From assembly GCA_049315325.1 (NCBI GenBank), contig JBMOKJ010000007.1, forward strand, positions 1 through 64,000: a stretch of 64,000 nucleotides of DNA, written 5' to 3'. Source of the DNA: CAXXIC01 sp049315325. GTDB taxonomy: Bacteria > Bacteroidota > Bacteroidia > Bacteroidales > UBA7332. Positions 27,273 to 36,092 of the stretch are shown here, in pieces. The translations under genes and the position numbers were made by a program. Each line of letters begins with the position of its first letter. The stretch's first letter is position 1. The notes beneath the pieces were generated by a model. The model saw only the letters and a program-made list of their open reading frames with translations, did no database searches and was not told where the DNA came from.

Positions 27273-28499
27273 TTATGCTTGTTTCTCCAACAGTTCGGCA
27301 ATCTTCACAATCACCTGTGTCGCTTTTTCCATAGATGGCACGGGCACAAACTCGAATCGTCCATGGAAATTATGTCCACCTGCGAAGATATTCGGACACG
27401 GCAACCCTTTGTAAGACAACTGCGAGCCGTCTGTTCCACCACGAATTGGTTTCACCAAAGGCGTTACGCCAACTTGCACCATCGCTTCGTTGGCCAAATC
27501 AATGATGTGCATCACGGGTTCTATTTTTTCGCGCATGTTGTAGTACTGATCTTTCATTTCGATAGAAGCACAGTTGTCAAACTCTTTGTTTACCTTGCGA
27601 ATAAGGTGCTCAACTTCTTTTTTGCGACGTTCGAAACGGTCTCTGTCATGATCTCGAATGATGTACGTGAGAACAGTTTGCTCAACCGTTCCTTCAAAAT
27701 TAATGAGGTGGTAAAATCCTTCGTAACCTTCGGTGTGTTCGGGTGTTTCCCAACGAGGAAGCATAGTGATGAAGTCGTTTGCAATACGAATCGAGTTCAA
27801 CATTTTGTGATACGCATAGCCCGGATGCACGTTTCGCCCTTTGATGGTGATTTTGGCTTGTGCGGCATTGAAATTTTCAAACTCTAACTCTCCTATTTCT
27901 CCACCGTCAATGGTGTATGCCCAATCGGCTGCAAACTGCTCCACATTGAATTTGTGAGCACCTTGTCCTATCTCTTCGTCGGGTGTAAAGCCAACACGAA
28001 TCTTACCGTGTTTGATTTCTGGATGCGAAATCAGATATTCCATCGCAGTCATAATCTCCGCAACTCCGGCTTTATCATCTGCGCCAAGCAATGTTTTGCC
28101 ATTGGTGACTACCAAATCCTGACCGAGGTATTTATCTAACTCAGGAAATTCACGAGAAGACATCACAACTTCATCCTCTGCACTCAAAACAATATCTGAA
28201 CCATCGTAATTCACAATTCGCGGCGATACATGTCGTCCAGTCATATCTGGACTGGTGTCGAGGTGTGATATAAACCCTATGGTTGGCAGCGGTTTTTCGC
28301 TATTGGCTGGTAATGTTGCCATCAGGTAACCATTCTCATCGAGTGTAATCTCCGTTAAGCCTAAATCTTTCAACTCTTGCTCGAGGTATTGAGCGAAAAT
28401 AAGCTGTCCGGGTGTGCTCGGAGTCAGGTTTGTGGTGTCATTCGAACGGGTGTCGAACGAAACATATTTCAGAAATCTCTCTAAAACTGTCATAATCAT
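27273..28499 (-). CDS. pepT: peptidase T (tripeptide aminopeptidase)
   Basis: The 408-aa M20 metallopeptidase removes N-terminal residues from tripeptides. Zinc ligands and catalytic residues appear in GFISHLDTSPDMTG (His), LLGADDKAGVAEIM (bridging Asp), TPDEEIGQGAHKF (general base Glu and ligand), TIDGGEIGELEFENF and AGGHNFHGRFEFVP (last His). The alternative ATG two codons downstream (28493) fits the E. coli start (MDKLLERFLNYVS) about equally well. It sits in the mltG-to-ABC operon, 14 bp after the TPR gene. Confidence 0.95.
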   Translation of the reverse strand: MIMTVLERFLKYVSFDTRSNDTTNLTPSTPGQLIFAQYLEQELKDLGLTEITLDENGYLMATLPANSEKPLPTIGFISHLDTSPDMTGRHVSPRIVNYDGSDIVLSAEDEVVMSSREFPELDKYLGQDLVVTNGKTLLGADDKAGVAEIMTAMEYLISHPEIKHGKIRVGFTPDEEIGQGAHKFNVEQFAADWAYTIDGGEIGELEFENFNAAQAKITIKGRNVHPGYAYHKMLNSIRIANDFITMLPRWETPEHTEGYEGFYHLINFEGTVEQTVLTYIIRDHDRDRFERRKKEVEHLIRKVNKEFDNCASIEMKDQYYNMREKIEPVMHIIDLANEAMVQVGVTPLVKPIRGGTDGSQLSYKGLPCPNIFAGGHNFHGRFEFVPVPSMEKATQVIVKIAELLEKQA

Positions 28500-28513
28500 T
28501 TTGAATTAGTAAA

Positions 28514-29338
28514 TTATCTTGTTTTTTTAAGCCATCGAAACAACTCTTCTGAACGATAGCCAAGTGTTTTTGCCTTCTGAAAATCTTGATATGCCAACTC
28601 TTGCTCATAAAGTGCAAAGTGAATCTTACCACGTAAAAAGTAGCTCAACGGATCATTCTCAGAATGTTTCAGCACTTTATTAATGTCACCCAATGCCTTG
28701 GTTTGCTTTTGATAGAGGTAATACAGTTCTGCACGATTAAAGAGCAGCTCCTGATTGTCGGGTAGATGCGACAACAATTGGTTGTATATTTTTTCAGATT
28801 CGCTATACTGCCCTACGATTTTCATAACTAAAGCCTTTCCTGATAGTGCACGAATATTACGTGATTCAATGATTAATGCCTGTTCGAAATCGCGCCTTGC
28901 TCCTACTGTGTCGTTCAGTGCAATTTTAATTTCGCCACTCGAGGTCCAAGCCTCATTGTTCTTCTCGTCGAGGAGTAAAACCGCATCGTAATCGTCGAGA
29001 GCTGCCTTCAAACTATCCATTTCGAGTAACAATGCGGCACGATTAAGCAACAAAGTGACTGACTTAGGAGCAAATAGCAAACCGTTCGTGTAAGTTTGTA
29101 ACGCATCAGCTTTTTTGCCCAGATTCCGCTGATAGGTTCCCATATTCGATAGCAGCCAACCGTTTTGTGGATTCGCAGGTTCGATTCTCAACGCATTTCG
29201 CACACAGTCTGCTGCCGAAGCCCAGTCCTTACCATCAGCAGCCAAATACGAGCGATCGAGCCACTCCTGATACGTTTGAGCAGATAAACTACTTAACGAA
29301 ATCAGTACGAAAGCAAATAGAAAACTCCTTTTTATCAT
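28514..29338 (-). CDS. secreted TPR protein
   Basis: The 274-aa protein has a signal peptide (IKRSFLFAFVLISLSSLSAQ) and about six TPR units covering the rest (for example ADALQTYTNGLLFAPKSVTL, ALDDYDAVLLLDEKNNEA, ALIIESRNIRALSGKALVMK and YFLRGKIHFALYEQEL). It lies between mltG (gap 4 bp) and pepT (gap 14 bp), so an envelope role near MltG is possible. No catalytic motif is seen. Confidence 0.82.
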   Translation of the reverse strand: MIKRSFLFAFVLISLSSLSAQTYQEWLDRSYLAADGKDWASAADCVRNALRIEPANPQNGWLLSNMGTYQRNLGKKADALQTYTNGLLFAPKSVTLLLNRAALLLEMDSLKAALDDYDAVLLLDEKNNEAWTSSGEIKIALNDTVGARRDFEQALIIESRNIRALSGKALVMKIVGQYSESEKIYNQLLSHLPDNQELLFNRAELYYLYQKQTKALGDINKVLKHSENDPLSYFLRGKIHFALYEQELAYQDFQKAKTLGYRSEELFRWLKKTR

Positions 29339-29342
29339 TTAG

Positions 29343-30368
29343 TTATTGAATCTTGCGTTTATCAAGTTCGTTGCGGTAGCGTTGAGCATTTTTGTGGTGC
29401 TCCTCCATTGTACGAGCAAAAGCGTGGTGTCCCGAAAAGTCATATTTCGCACACATAAACAGATAATCGTGGTGCTGGTAATTAAGCACAGCATCAATTC
29501 CTGCAGGCGATGGCACTCGAATTGGACCAGGAGGCAACCCAATGTTTTTGTAAGTATTGTAAGGCGAATCTACCTTTAGATGTTCGAACAAAATGCGACG
29601 CAGCGAAAAATTGTTAACCGCGAACTTCACTGTAGGGTCGGCTTGCAGCGGCATTCCTATTCGGTAGCGATTGAGATACAATCCCGCAATGGCAGGGCGT
29701 TCATCAACACTGTTACTTTCTTCTTCTACTATTGATGCTAAAATGGATATTTCTACTGGTGATAGACCAACCTGTTTCGCTTTTTCAAGTCGTTCTGTTG
29801 TCCAAAAACGATCATACGCCTGTTTCATTTTGGTCATAAACTTCTCATACGAGATATTCCAATACATTTCGTATGTATCTGGAATAAATAAAGCAGGAAT
29901 AGTTTCGGGCGTAAATCCCCAGCGGGCACAGCTATCTGGATTGGAAAAAATTGTCATCAATGTGACAGAATCCATCATCAATTGTTGACCGAAACGTCCT
30001 GCCAACTGATCTTTTGTACGGATATTATTAAATGTCAAACGGACAGGCGTCTGTCTTCCTCTATACATTTTCGTGAACAACGACCACACCGAGCTTCCTT
30101 TTTTTGCTTCGTAGCAACCCTCATGCAATTTGTTTTCCAATCCCAAAACGGTGGAGAAAACGCCGAAGAAAAACCTAGACGAAAGGTTGGCATGTTGACT
30201 CATTTGCTCCTTCACATCGGCATAAGTAGAGGTCGGTCGCACATAAATTGAAAATTTTTCGTCACCTACCGGATGCTGAAAAATAAGATAAATCTTAAGT
30301 AGACCCAACAGTGCAATTGCAACCACTATTCTAACAATCAATTGCTTAGTTATTTTTTTTGATTTCAT
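29343..30368 (-). CDS. mltG: endolytic murein transglycosylase MltG
   Basis: The protein (about 341 aa from ATG 30366-30368) has one N-terminal span (QLIVRIVVAIALLGLLKIYL) and a YceG/MltG domain. The catalytic glutamate is in ILASIVEEESN, followed by RPAIAGLYLNRYRIGMPLQADPTV and GLPPGPIRVPSPAGIDAVLN, all hallmarks. MltG cleaves nascent glycan strands and ends their growth. A longer reading from a TTG at 30419 was rejected because it would cover the likely promoter. First gene of a seven-gene operon. Confidence 0.95.
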   Translation of the reverse strand: MKSKKITKQLIVRIVVAIALLGLLKIYLIFQHPVGDEKFSIYVRPTSTYADVKEQMSQHANLSSRFFFGVFSTVLGLENKLHEGCYEAKKGSSVWSLFTKMYRGRQTPVRLTFNNIRTKDQLAGRFGQQLMMDSVTLMTIFSNPDSCARWGFTPETIPALFIPDTYEMYWNISYEKFMTKMKQAYDRFWTTERLEKAKQVGLSPVEISILASIVEEESNSVDERPAIAGLYLNRYRIGMPLQADPTVKFAVNNFSLRRILFEHLKVDSPYNTYKNIGLPPGPIRVPSPAGIDAVLNYQHHDYLFMCAKYDFSGHHAFARTMEEHHKNAQRYRNELDKRKIQ

Positions 30369-30424
30369 AAACTTTGAAAAGGAAATATGGATTGAAAAAA
30401 CATCGTTTATTGATTCCAAAAGTA

Positions 30425-30432
30425 CAAAAATA
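30425..30432 (-). promoter_or_regulatory. -7 element of the mltG operon
   Basis: On the minus strand TATTTTTG fits TAnnTTTG, 57 bp upstream of the chosen mltG start. It is divergent from the tRNA-Ser promoter. Confidence 0.5.
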
Positions 30433-30457
30433 ATTTCTAATTAAATCGTTAAAAAAA

Positions 30458-30489
30458 TTTGTGTAAATCAAAACTCTACCCTATATTTG
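30458..30489 (+). promoter_or_regulatory. promoter of tRNA-Ser
   Basis: TTTG (30458-30461), 20 bp spacer, TATATTTG (30482-30489): an exact match to the Bacteroidota consensus. The tRNA begins 32 bp after the -7 element. Confidence 0.8.
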
Positions 30490-30521
30490 CAACCGCAAAC
30501 GCAAAATGGATGCACTTCTTT

Positions 30522-30608
30522 GGAAGTGTGGGTGAGTGGCTGAAACCACCAGTTTGCTAAACTGACGTACGGGAAACTGTACCGGGGGTTCGAATCCCCC
30601 CGCTTCCG
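30522..30608 (+). tRNA. tRNA-Ser (anticodon GCU)
   Basis: An 87-nt cloverleaf. The acceptor stem is GGAAGTG / CGCTTCC with discriminator G, the D arm is GTGGCTGAAACCAC, the anticodon loop is TTGCTAA (anticodon GCU, reading AGC/AGU), a long variable arm is typical of tRNA-Ser, and the T arm is GGGGGTTCGAATCCCCC. CCA is not encoded. Confidence 0.95.
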
Positions 30609-30626
30609 CTAATGCGTTTACAAAAA

Positions 30627-30656
30627 AGCCGCTAAGTTTTTTCTTAGCGGCTTTTG
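30627..30656. terminator. bidirectional terminator between tRNA-Ser and the GH88 gene
   Basis: A perfect 10-bp stem (AGCCGCTAAG / CTTAGCGGCT) with a six-T loop is flanked by A and T runs on both sides. It ends the tRNA on the plus strand and the proS-galE-GH88 operon on the minus strand. Confidence 0.85.
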
Positions 30657-30659
30657 TTA

Positions 30660-31883
30660 TTATTTGTTGAGCAATTTGCTGTACCTCAAGAGCGCTTCGA
30701 CGTAGTAATAGTCGGCATAAGTCAACGCAACATCTACTTCTGCATCTCCCGGTAAGGACCCAACGCTGTGCTTCAGAATAAAATTTCCATTTGTGCCAGG
30801 TGTTGCCAAATACTCTGAAGAAGAGAGTGTTCGAATTTGGATCTCTGCCACTTTCAAATATTGCGATCGCAACGGTTCGTCAACAAACTGACTCAGTTCA
30901 ATCAACGCAGAGGCAATAATGGCTCCGGCAGAAGCATCTCGCGGCTCTTTTGGAATGTTCGGTGCGTTAAAATCCCAATACGGAATCTTATCAGCTGGCA
31001 AATTTGGATGGAAAAGAATAAACGACGCAATCCGCTTAGCTTGTTCGAGATAACGCTTGAAACCCGTTTTGCGATACATCATCGTGAAACCATACAAGCC
31101 CCAACCCTGTCCTCTTGCCCAAGCCGATTCGTCAGAAAACCCCTGATAAGTACAGCGTTTGTTGACCTTTCCAGTGATTGAATCGTAAGAAACCACGTGA
31201 TAAGAGCTAAAATCGGGTCTAAAATGGTTTTTTAAAGTTGTATTAGTGTGAGAAATAGCGATATCAGCATACGCATTATCACCAGTCTGATTCGAAGTCC
31301 AAAGCAGTAGTTCAAGATTCATCATGTTATCGATGATAACGGGAATCTGAAAACCTCGATTTGCATTCCATTCACCTAAATCCCACGACTGAATACAACC
31401 ACAGAGCGGTCGAAATCGGGTTGAAAGTGAACGTGCACCAGTTATTAAAACCTCCTCATACCTAGGATTTCCGGTCAATCGATAGCCATTTCCGTAGCTA
31501 CAATTTAGGATAAATCCAATATCGTGGTTGTTGGTTGTGTGCTTTTGTTGCTCTAGCCTATCGGTGAATTGCTGAGCCCAAGCTAGCACTTGAGGATTTT
31601 TTTTGTATTCGTAGAGATACCACAATGTGCCCGGGAAAAAGCCACTCGTCCAATCGTGAGAGTCGACCGTTGTTACTTCCGACTTCCCACGAGCAGTACG
31701 AGGCAATTGGTCTTTTTTATTTTTCAATTTTTGAGCAAGCGCCAGACTGTGTATTTCAGCAATCTTCAAACTCTCTTTGATGACTTTCTGAATCGATTTC
31801 TCTTTAGCAAAAGCAGAAGTTGAAATCAAAACAGCAAAAATCAATAAAATTGACCTAATCTTAATGGGCAAATTATAATTCAT
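30660..31883 (-). CDS. glycoside hydrolase family 88 protein (unsaturated glucuronyl hydrolase-like)
   Basis: The 407-aa protein has a signal peptide (IRSILLIFAVLISTSAFA) and an alpha-alpha barrel of the GH88 type. Hallmarks are VDSHDWTSGFFPGTLWYLYE (with a candidate catalytic Asp), HDIGFILNCSYGNGYRLTG, GFSDESAWARGQGWGLYGF (second Asp) and IPYWDFNAPNIPKEPRDASAGAI. GH88 enzymes remove unsaturated uronic acids from oligosaccharides made by polysaccharide lyases. It is exported, so it works in the periplasm or outside. It is the last gene after galE. No lyase is nearby. Confidence 0.88.
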   Translation of the reverse strand: MNYNLPIKIRSILLIFAVLISTSAFAKEKSIQKVIKESLKIAEIHSLALAQKLKNKKDQLPRTARGKSEVTTVDSHDWTSGFFPGTLWYLYEYKKNPQVLAWAQQFTDRLEQQKHTTNNHDIGFILNCSYGNGYRLTGNPRYEEVLITGARSLSTRFRPLCGCIQSWDLGEWNANRGFQIPVIIDNMMNLELLLWTSNQTGDNAYADIAISHTNTTLKNHFRPDFSSYHVVSYDSITGKVNKRCTYQGFSDESAWARGQGWGLYGFTMMYRKTGFKRYLEQAKRIASFILFHPNLPADKIPYWDFNAPNIPKEPRDASAGAIIASALIELSQFVDEPLRSQYLKVAEIQIRTLSSSEYLATPGTNGNFILKHSVGSLPGDAEVDVALTYADYYYVEALLRYSKLLNK

Positions 31884-31904
31884 CCCTATTTTTTCATTTT
31901 GTAA

Positions 31905-32939
31905 TTACATTATGCCTCTTTCGCGAAGCTTGAGTTGCCATTTCCATGCCGAAAGCAGCGTATCTTCTACACTCTCTTTGGCAGTCCAACCCAATACATT
32001 ATTAGCGTGATCAGGATTTGCCCACACTTGCTCGATATCACCTTCGCGACGACCTACAATTTGATGATTCACTTTTTGACCCGTCACTTTTTCAAACGTA
32101 TTGATAATGTCGAGCACCGAAAGGCCGAGACCAGTTCCAAGGTTAAAAGTCTCCACATTTTGTAAACAATTACCTTTTACCATACGATCTACAGCAATCA
32201 CGTGAGCTTTGGCCAAATCAACTACATTGATGTAGTCGCGGATACACGAGCCATCAGGTGTATTGTAGTCGCTACCATAAACGCTCAGCTTTTCGCGTAA
32301 CCCAATTGCAGTTTGAGTAACAAATGGAATAAGATTTTGTGGCACACCATTAGGTAATTCGCCAATTTCTGCTGTTGGGTGCGCACCGATTGGATTGAAG
32401 TAACGAAGAATAATGCTCTTGTAATTCACTCCCGAATGAATGGTATCGTGGATAATCTCTTCGCAAATCTGTTTTGTATTGCCATAAGGCGACATCGCTA
32501 CTTTGATGGGTGCTTTTTCAGTTACAGGCAATTCGTCAGGCTGACCATATACGGTACATGAAGACGAAAATACAATTCCTTCAACACCAAATTTTGGCAT
32601 CAAATCAAGCAGATTTATCAGCGAAACAAGGTTGTTGCGGTAGTACAGCAACGGATTTTGAACCGATTCTCCTACAGCTTTGCTTGCTGCGAAATGGATG
32701 ATGCCTTTGATTCCAGGATTTTTGGTAAAAAGAGCCTCAAGACCTTCTTTATCGGTGCAATCCAATTTTTCGAATACGGGTCTGATTCCCGAAATTTTCT
32801 CAATGCCATCCAAAACCTCCAAGTTCGAATTCCAAAGATTATCAATCGCAATTACTTCGTAGCCAGCATTCTGAAGCTCAACAACGGTGTGTGAGCCAAT
32901 AAATCCTGTACCTCCGGTTACCAAAATTTTTGTCTTCAT
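31905..32939 (-). CDS. galE: UDP-glucose 4-epimerase
   Basis: The product (344 aa from the ATG at 32937-32939, MKTKILVTGGTGFIGSH) interconverts UDP-glucose and UDP-galactose. The NAD-binding glycine motif GGTGFIGSH, the catalytic Tyr-Lys pair in SPYGNTKQICE (about residues 150-160) with the Ser of SSSCTVYG, and the C-terminal RREGDIEQVWANPDHA are typical of GalE. A frame extending to 33032 overlaps proS and adds a poor N terminus, so the shorter start is chosen. The gap to proS is 35 bp. Confidence 0.94.
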   Translation of the reverse strand: MKTKILVTGGTGFIGSHTVVELQNAGYEVIAIDNLWNSNLEVLDGIEKISGIRPVFEKLDCTDKEGLEALFTKNPGIKGIIHFAASKAVGESVQNPLLYYRNNLVSLINLLDLMPKFGVEGIVFSSSCTVYGQPDELPVTEKAPIKVAMSPYGNTKQICEEIIHDTIHSGVNYKSIILRYFNPIGAHPTAEIGELPNGVPQNLIPFVTQTAIGLREKLSVYGSDYNTPDGSCIRDYINVVDLAKAHVIAVDRMVKGNCLQNVETFNLGTGLGLSVLDIINTFEKVTGQKVNHQIVGRREGDIEQVWANPDHANNVLGWTAKESVEDTLLSAWKWQLKLRERGIM

Positions 32940-32974
32940 TTGATCTCTATTTTTTATTTGTGTGTGAATAATAA

Positions 32975-34456
32975 TCAATATGCACGTGCAAAAAGAACAC
33001 GTTGAGCAGATGGTTTGCCCGTTACCATGCAAGCACCAGGCGTTTTATCTCCAGCCAACGGCACGCAACGAATGGTTGCTTTGGTCTCTTCTTTGATTAA
33101 TGCTTCGGTTTCGGCTGTTCCATCCCAATGTGCAAGAATGAATCCTCCATCTTCGATCTTCTCTTTAAACTCAGCATAACTTTCGACTTGTACGGTAGTC
33201 TTTTCGCGGAAATCGAATGCTTTTTGATAGATGTTTTGTTGAATCTCGTCCAACAAATCTTTGATGTATTGCTCGATGCCATCGCAACTGAGTGTCTCTT
33301 TTGTCAATGTATCACGGCGTGCAACTTCTACTGTGTTGCTCTCCAAATCGCGACCACCCATTGCTAAACGAACTGGCACACCTTTTAATTCATACTCTGC
33401 AAACTTCCAACCTGGTTTCTTATTGTCAGAATTGTCGTATTTCACGGAGACGCCCAATGCTTTAAGTTTTGCGACGATTCCTGCTACTTTTTCGTTGATT
33501 TGAGCCAATTGCTCTTCGTTTCTATAAATCGGAACAATCACAACTTGATATGGAGCCAATTTTGGAGGCAAAACCAAACCGTTATCATCTGAATGCGCCA
33601 TAATTAATGCGCCAATCAATCGGGTAGAAACACCCCACGAGGTTGCCCAAACGTATTCCTGCTTGCCCTCTTTTGAAGCAAATGTCACATCAAATGCTTT
33701 GGCGAAATTCTGACCAAGGAAATGAGAAGTTCCCGACTGCAAAGCTTTTCCATCTTGCATCATCGCTTCGATGGTGTATGTGTCTACTGCACCGGCAAAA
33801 CGTTCGCTTGCCGATTTCACCCCTTTGTGCACTGGCACTGCCATATATTCTTCGGCAAACGTGGCATACACATCGAGCATTTGACGTGCTTCGGCTTCTG
33901 CCTCTTCGCTCGTTGCGTGGGCTGTGTGACCTTCTTGCCACAAAAACTCCGCTGTACGCAAGAAAAGACGCGTACGCATCTCCCAACGCACCACATTTGC
34001 CCACTGATTGCAAAGAATCGGCAGGTCGCGGTACGATTGAATCCAGTTTTTATAAGTGTTCCAAATGATGGTTTCCGAGGTAGGGCGAACAATCAGCTCT
34101 TCTTCTAATTTAGCATCGGGGTCGACAATTACGCCACCGCCATTAGGGTCATTTTTCAAACGATAGTGTGTAACAACGGCGCACTCTTTGGCGAAACCTT
34201 CGACGTGAGCAGCCTCTTTACTTAGAAATGATTTTGGAATAAACAGAGGGAAATAGGCATTAACGTGACCAGTCTCTTTAAACATATCGTCTAACTGGCG
34301 TTGCATTTTTTCCCAAATCGCATATCCATACGGTTTGATGACCATACAACCTCTCACGGCTGAATTCTCGGCCAAATCTGCTTTAATTACTAAATCTTGA
34401 TACCATTGTGAATAATTCTCGCTGCGTGATGTCAGCTCCTTTAACTCTTTTGCCAT
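32975..34456 (-). CDS. proS: prolyl-tRNA synthetase, archaeal/eukaryotic-type short form
   Basis: The 493-aa class II synthetase charges tRNA-Pro. It lacks the editing insertion of the bacterial 570-aa form and carries the C-terminal domain of the archaeal type. Motif 2 is seen as QWANVVRWEMRTRLFLRTAEFLWQEGHTAH-like (QWANVVRWEMRTR..LRTAEFLWQEG) and motif 3 in TSWGVSTRLIGALIMAHSDD. The anticodon domain follows (PYQVVIVPIYRNEEQ). This form is normal in Bacteroidota. It heads an operon with galE and the GH88 gene, with a MITE-like repeat in the upstream gap. Confidence 0.96.
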   Translation of the reverse strand: MAKELKELTSRSENYSQWYQDLVIKADLAENSAVRGCMVIKPYGYAIWEKMQRQLDDMFKETGHVNAYFPLFIPKSFLSKEAAHVEGFAKECAVVTHYRLKNDPNGGGVIVDPDAKLEEELIVRPTSETIIWNTYKNWIQSYRDLPILCNQWANVVRWEMRTRLFLRTAEFLWQEGHTAHATSEEAEAEARQMLDVYATFAEEYMAVPVHKGVKSASERFAGAVDTYTIEAMMQDGKALQSGTSHFLGQNFAKAFDVTFASKEGKQEYVWATSWGVSTRLIGALIMAHSDDNGLVLPPKLAPYQVVIVPIYRNEEQLAQINEKVAGIVAKLKALGVSVKYDNSDNKKPGWKFAEYELKGVPVRLAMGGRDLESNTVEVARRDTLTKETLSCDGIEQYIKDLLDEIQQNIYQKAFDFREKTTVQVESYAEFKEKIEDGGFILAHWDGTAETEALIKEETKATIRCVPLAGDKTPGACMVTGKPSAQRVLFARAY

Positions 34457-34527
34457 TCTAAAAATTGTAAGTCGTAAATAATAAACCGAGGCTTGTAAAT
34501 GAATATTGGGTTCGTCTCTTCAAATAA

Positions 34528-34643
34528 GCCCCTAAATCCCCTAAAAGGGACTTTTGTATTCTACAGATAATCAACTCTTTAATCAATGAAATAATTTTCT
34601 CAATAATGACTCCGCAGAAGTCCCCTTTAGGGGATTTAGGGGC
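34528..34643. repeat. MITE-like palindromic-ended element, copy C
   Basis: A 116-bp block runs from GCCCCTAAATCCCCTAAAAGG to CCCCTTTAGGGGATTTAGGGGC, with the shared left extension GGGACTTTTGTATTCTACAG. It sits 71 bp upstream of proS. The 246-bp open frame running across it is a by-product of the repeat. The rest of the 34457-34779 gap shows nothing recognisable. Confidence 0.85.
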
Positions 34644-34779
34644 AAAGAGAACAGAAATAATTTTTGCATTATTCCCCGCTTCCATTTTTTTTGCTACAAT
34701 CACTAAAAAAAGATAGTCAAAAAGTCTATTTTAGATTGACATTTTGACTATCGGACTTTGTTGTGCAAAAGTACATATT

Positions 34780-35103
34780 TTACTCAAACATTCCAATTGA
34801 CTCGCAATAATCGAGTTCGCCTCGCACAATAAACATTACTTCATCGGCAGTATAGATTCCAACCTTATCTTTTTTAGCTTGTTTTACTACAAAAGCGACC
34901 AGTTTATCTTCATCAATATCGACCATTTGGTCGTCTTCAGCTTCAAAAAGACCACAATCATCGTAGTATTCGTAAATAAGGTCAACAATATATGCCAAAT
35001 CGTCATCATTAAATTTGTCCTTCATCTCCTGTGGAAGATAGTTTTTGATAAATTTAATTGATTCTTCATCATCGTAAACAAAGAGATCGTCTTGGTCGGC
35101 CAT
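34780..35103 (-). CDS. conserved acidic hypothetical protein
   Basis: The 107-aa protein is very acidic (ADQDDLFVYDDEESIKF, FNDDDLAYIVDLIYEYYDDC, FEAEDDQMVDIDEDK), predicted helical and cytoplasmic. It looks like a small Bacteroidota-specific protein that I recall only as hypothetical. The reading frame is intact, codon use fits its neighbours, and the ATG at 35101-35103 is clear. It stands alone between the proS operon and the divergent DUF3108 gene. Function unknown. Confidence 0.75.
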   Translation of the reverse strand: MADQDDLFVYDDEESIKFIKNYLPQEMKDKFNDDDLAYIVDLIYEYYDDCGLFEAEDDQMVDIDEDKLVAFVVKQAKKDKVGIYTADEVMFIVRGELDYCESIGMFE

Positions 35104-35265
35104 AATTTCTGTAGTTTTGAGTGAATTTATTTGTAAACATAAAAAGATAATTTGATATTACAAAGTTTATTCTAAAAAAATTGAATAAAATAATTCATTA
35201 TCTTAAAAACCCAATTTTCAATGCACAATTTTCCCCGAAAAAGTGTTTTACTAAGGTATAACAAC

Positions 35266-35273
35266 TATTTTTG
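35266..35273 (+). promoter_or_regulatory. -7 element of the DUF3108 gene
   Basis: TATTTTTG fits TAnnTTTG and lies 27 bp upstream of the ATG at 35301. Confidence 0.5.
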
Positions 35274-35300
35274 CAACCAAACTAATCGACAAGCGCTCAA

Positions 35301-36077
35301 ATGAAATTCAAAACCATAACCCTATTAGCCGTATTACTCACTTTTGGATCAAATGCCTTTTCTCAGCAGTTTCAGTTCAAAAAAGGTGAACGGCTGAGCT
35401 ACAACATCTACTATCAATGGGGATTTATCTGGAAAAAAGCGGCTGAGGCCACGCTCAGTTCGCAGGAGACCACCTACCAAACCAATAAGGCTCTGCAACT
35501 TAGATTGGCAGCTAGAACAACCTCCTTCTTCGACAATTTCCTGCGTGTTCGCGATACGTTGGTGGCACTCACGTCTACTGATTTGCAACCCAAGTATTAT
35601 GCAAAAATCACGCACGAAGGTAGCTATCATGGCAAAGACGATTTGCACTACACCTATAAAGACGGCAAAATTTCGACCCGCTCGCGCACCTACCGCGATA
35701 TGCAACTGCGCTCAGATACTTCGTTTGTACACGACAAAACTCAGATTTTTGATATGTTGAGCCTTTTTTACAACATTCGCACACTCGACATCCCTTCGCT
35801 GAAAGTGAATCAAATCGTACCAATGACCATTATATCAGGCGATAAGCTATACAATATCAAAGTGATTTATAAAGGGGAAACCGAAATGGAGACGCCAGAC
35901 GACAAGAAATATCAAACGTATAAGTTGGTCTTGATACTGGAAACACCGAAAGGCAAGAAAATCCAAAAAGAGGAGATGAATTTCTGGATGAGTAAAGATA
36001 CGAGTCGTCTGCCAATGCAGCTTTCAGCAAAATTGCCGTTGGGGTCACTCAAAGCATTTTTCAAAGGAATTGAATAG
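35301..36077 (+). CDS. DUF3108 exported protein
   Basis: The 258-aa protein has a signal peptide (KFKTITLLAVLLTFGSNAFS). It then has the DUF3108 pattern FKKGERLSYNIYYQWGFIWKKAAEATL and a C terminus rich in beta strands (MTIISGDKLYNIKVIYKGE, FWMSKDTSRLPMQLSAKLPLGSLKA). Such proteins are predicted envelope components of unknown role. The dgkA-like gene follows after 15 bp, so the two probably share a transcript. Confidence 0.85.
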   Translation: MKFKTITLLAVLLTFGSNAFSQQFQFKKGERLSYNIYYQWGFIWKKAAEATLSSQETTYQTNKALQLRLAARTTSFFDNFLRVRDTLVALTSTDLQPKYYAKITHEGSYHGKDDLHYTYKDGKISTRSRTYRDMQLRSDTSFVHDKTQIFDMLSLFYNIRTLDIPSLKVNQIVPMTIISGDKLYNIKVIYKGETEMETPDDKKYQTYKLVLILETPKGKKIQKEEMNFWMSKDTSRLPMQLSAKLPLGSLKAFFKGIE

Positions 36078-36092
36078 AGAAACAGCAAACAG

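Noticed and set aside
26164..27300. Glycine riboswitch ahead of gcvT
   Set aside because: The gap to pepT is 23 bp, too short, and gcvT is internal to an operon.
32940..33032. Longer galE start within proS
   Set aside because: The added 31 residues are cysteine-rich and unlike GalE; the ATG at 32939 opens directly into the NAD-binding motif.
34458..34703. 81-aa open frame upstream of proS
   Set aside because: It is mostly made of the MITE-like repeat copy C.
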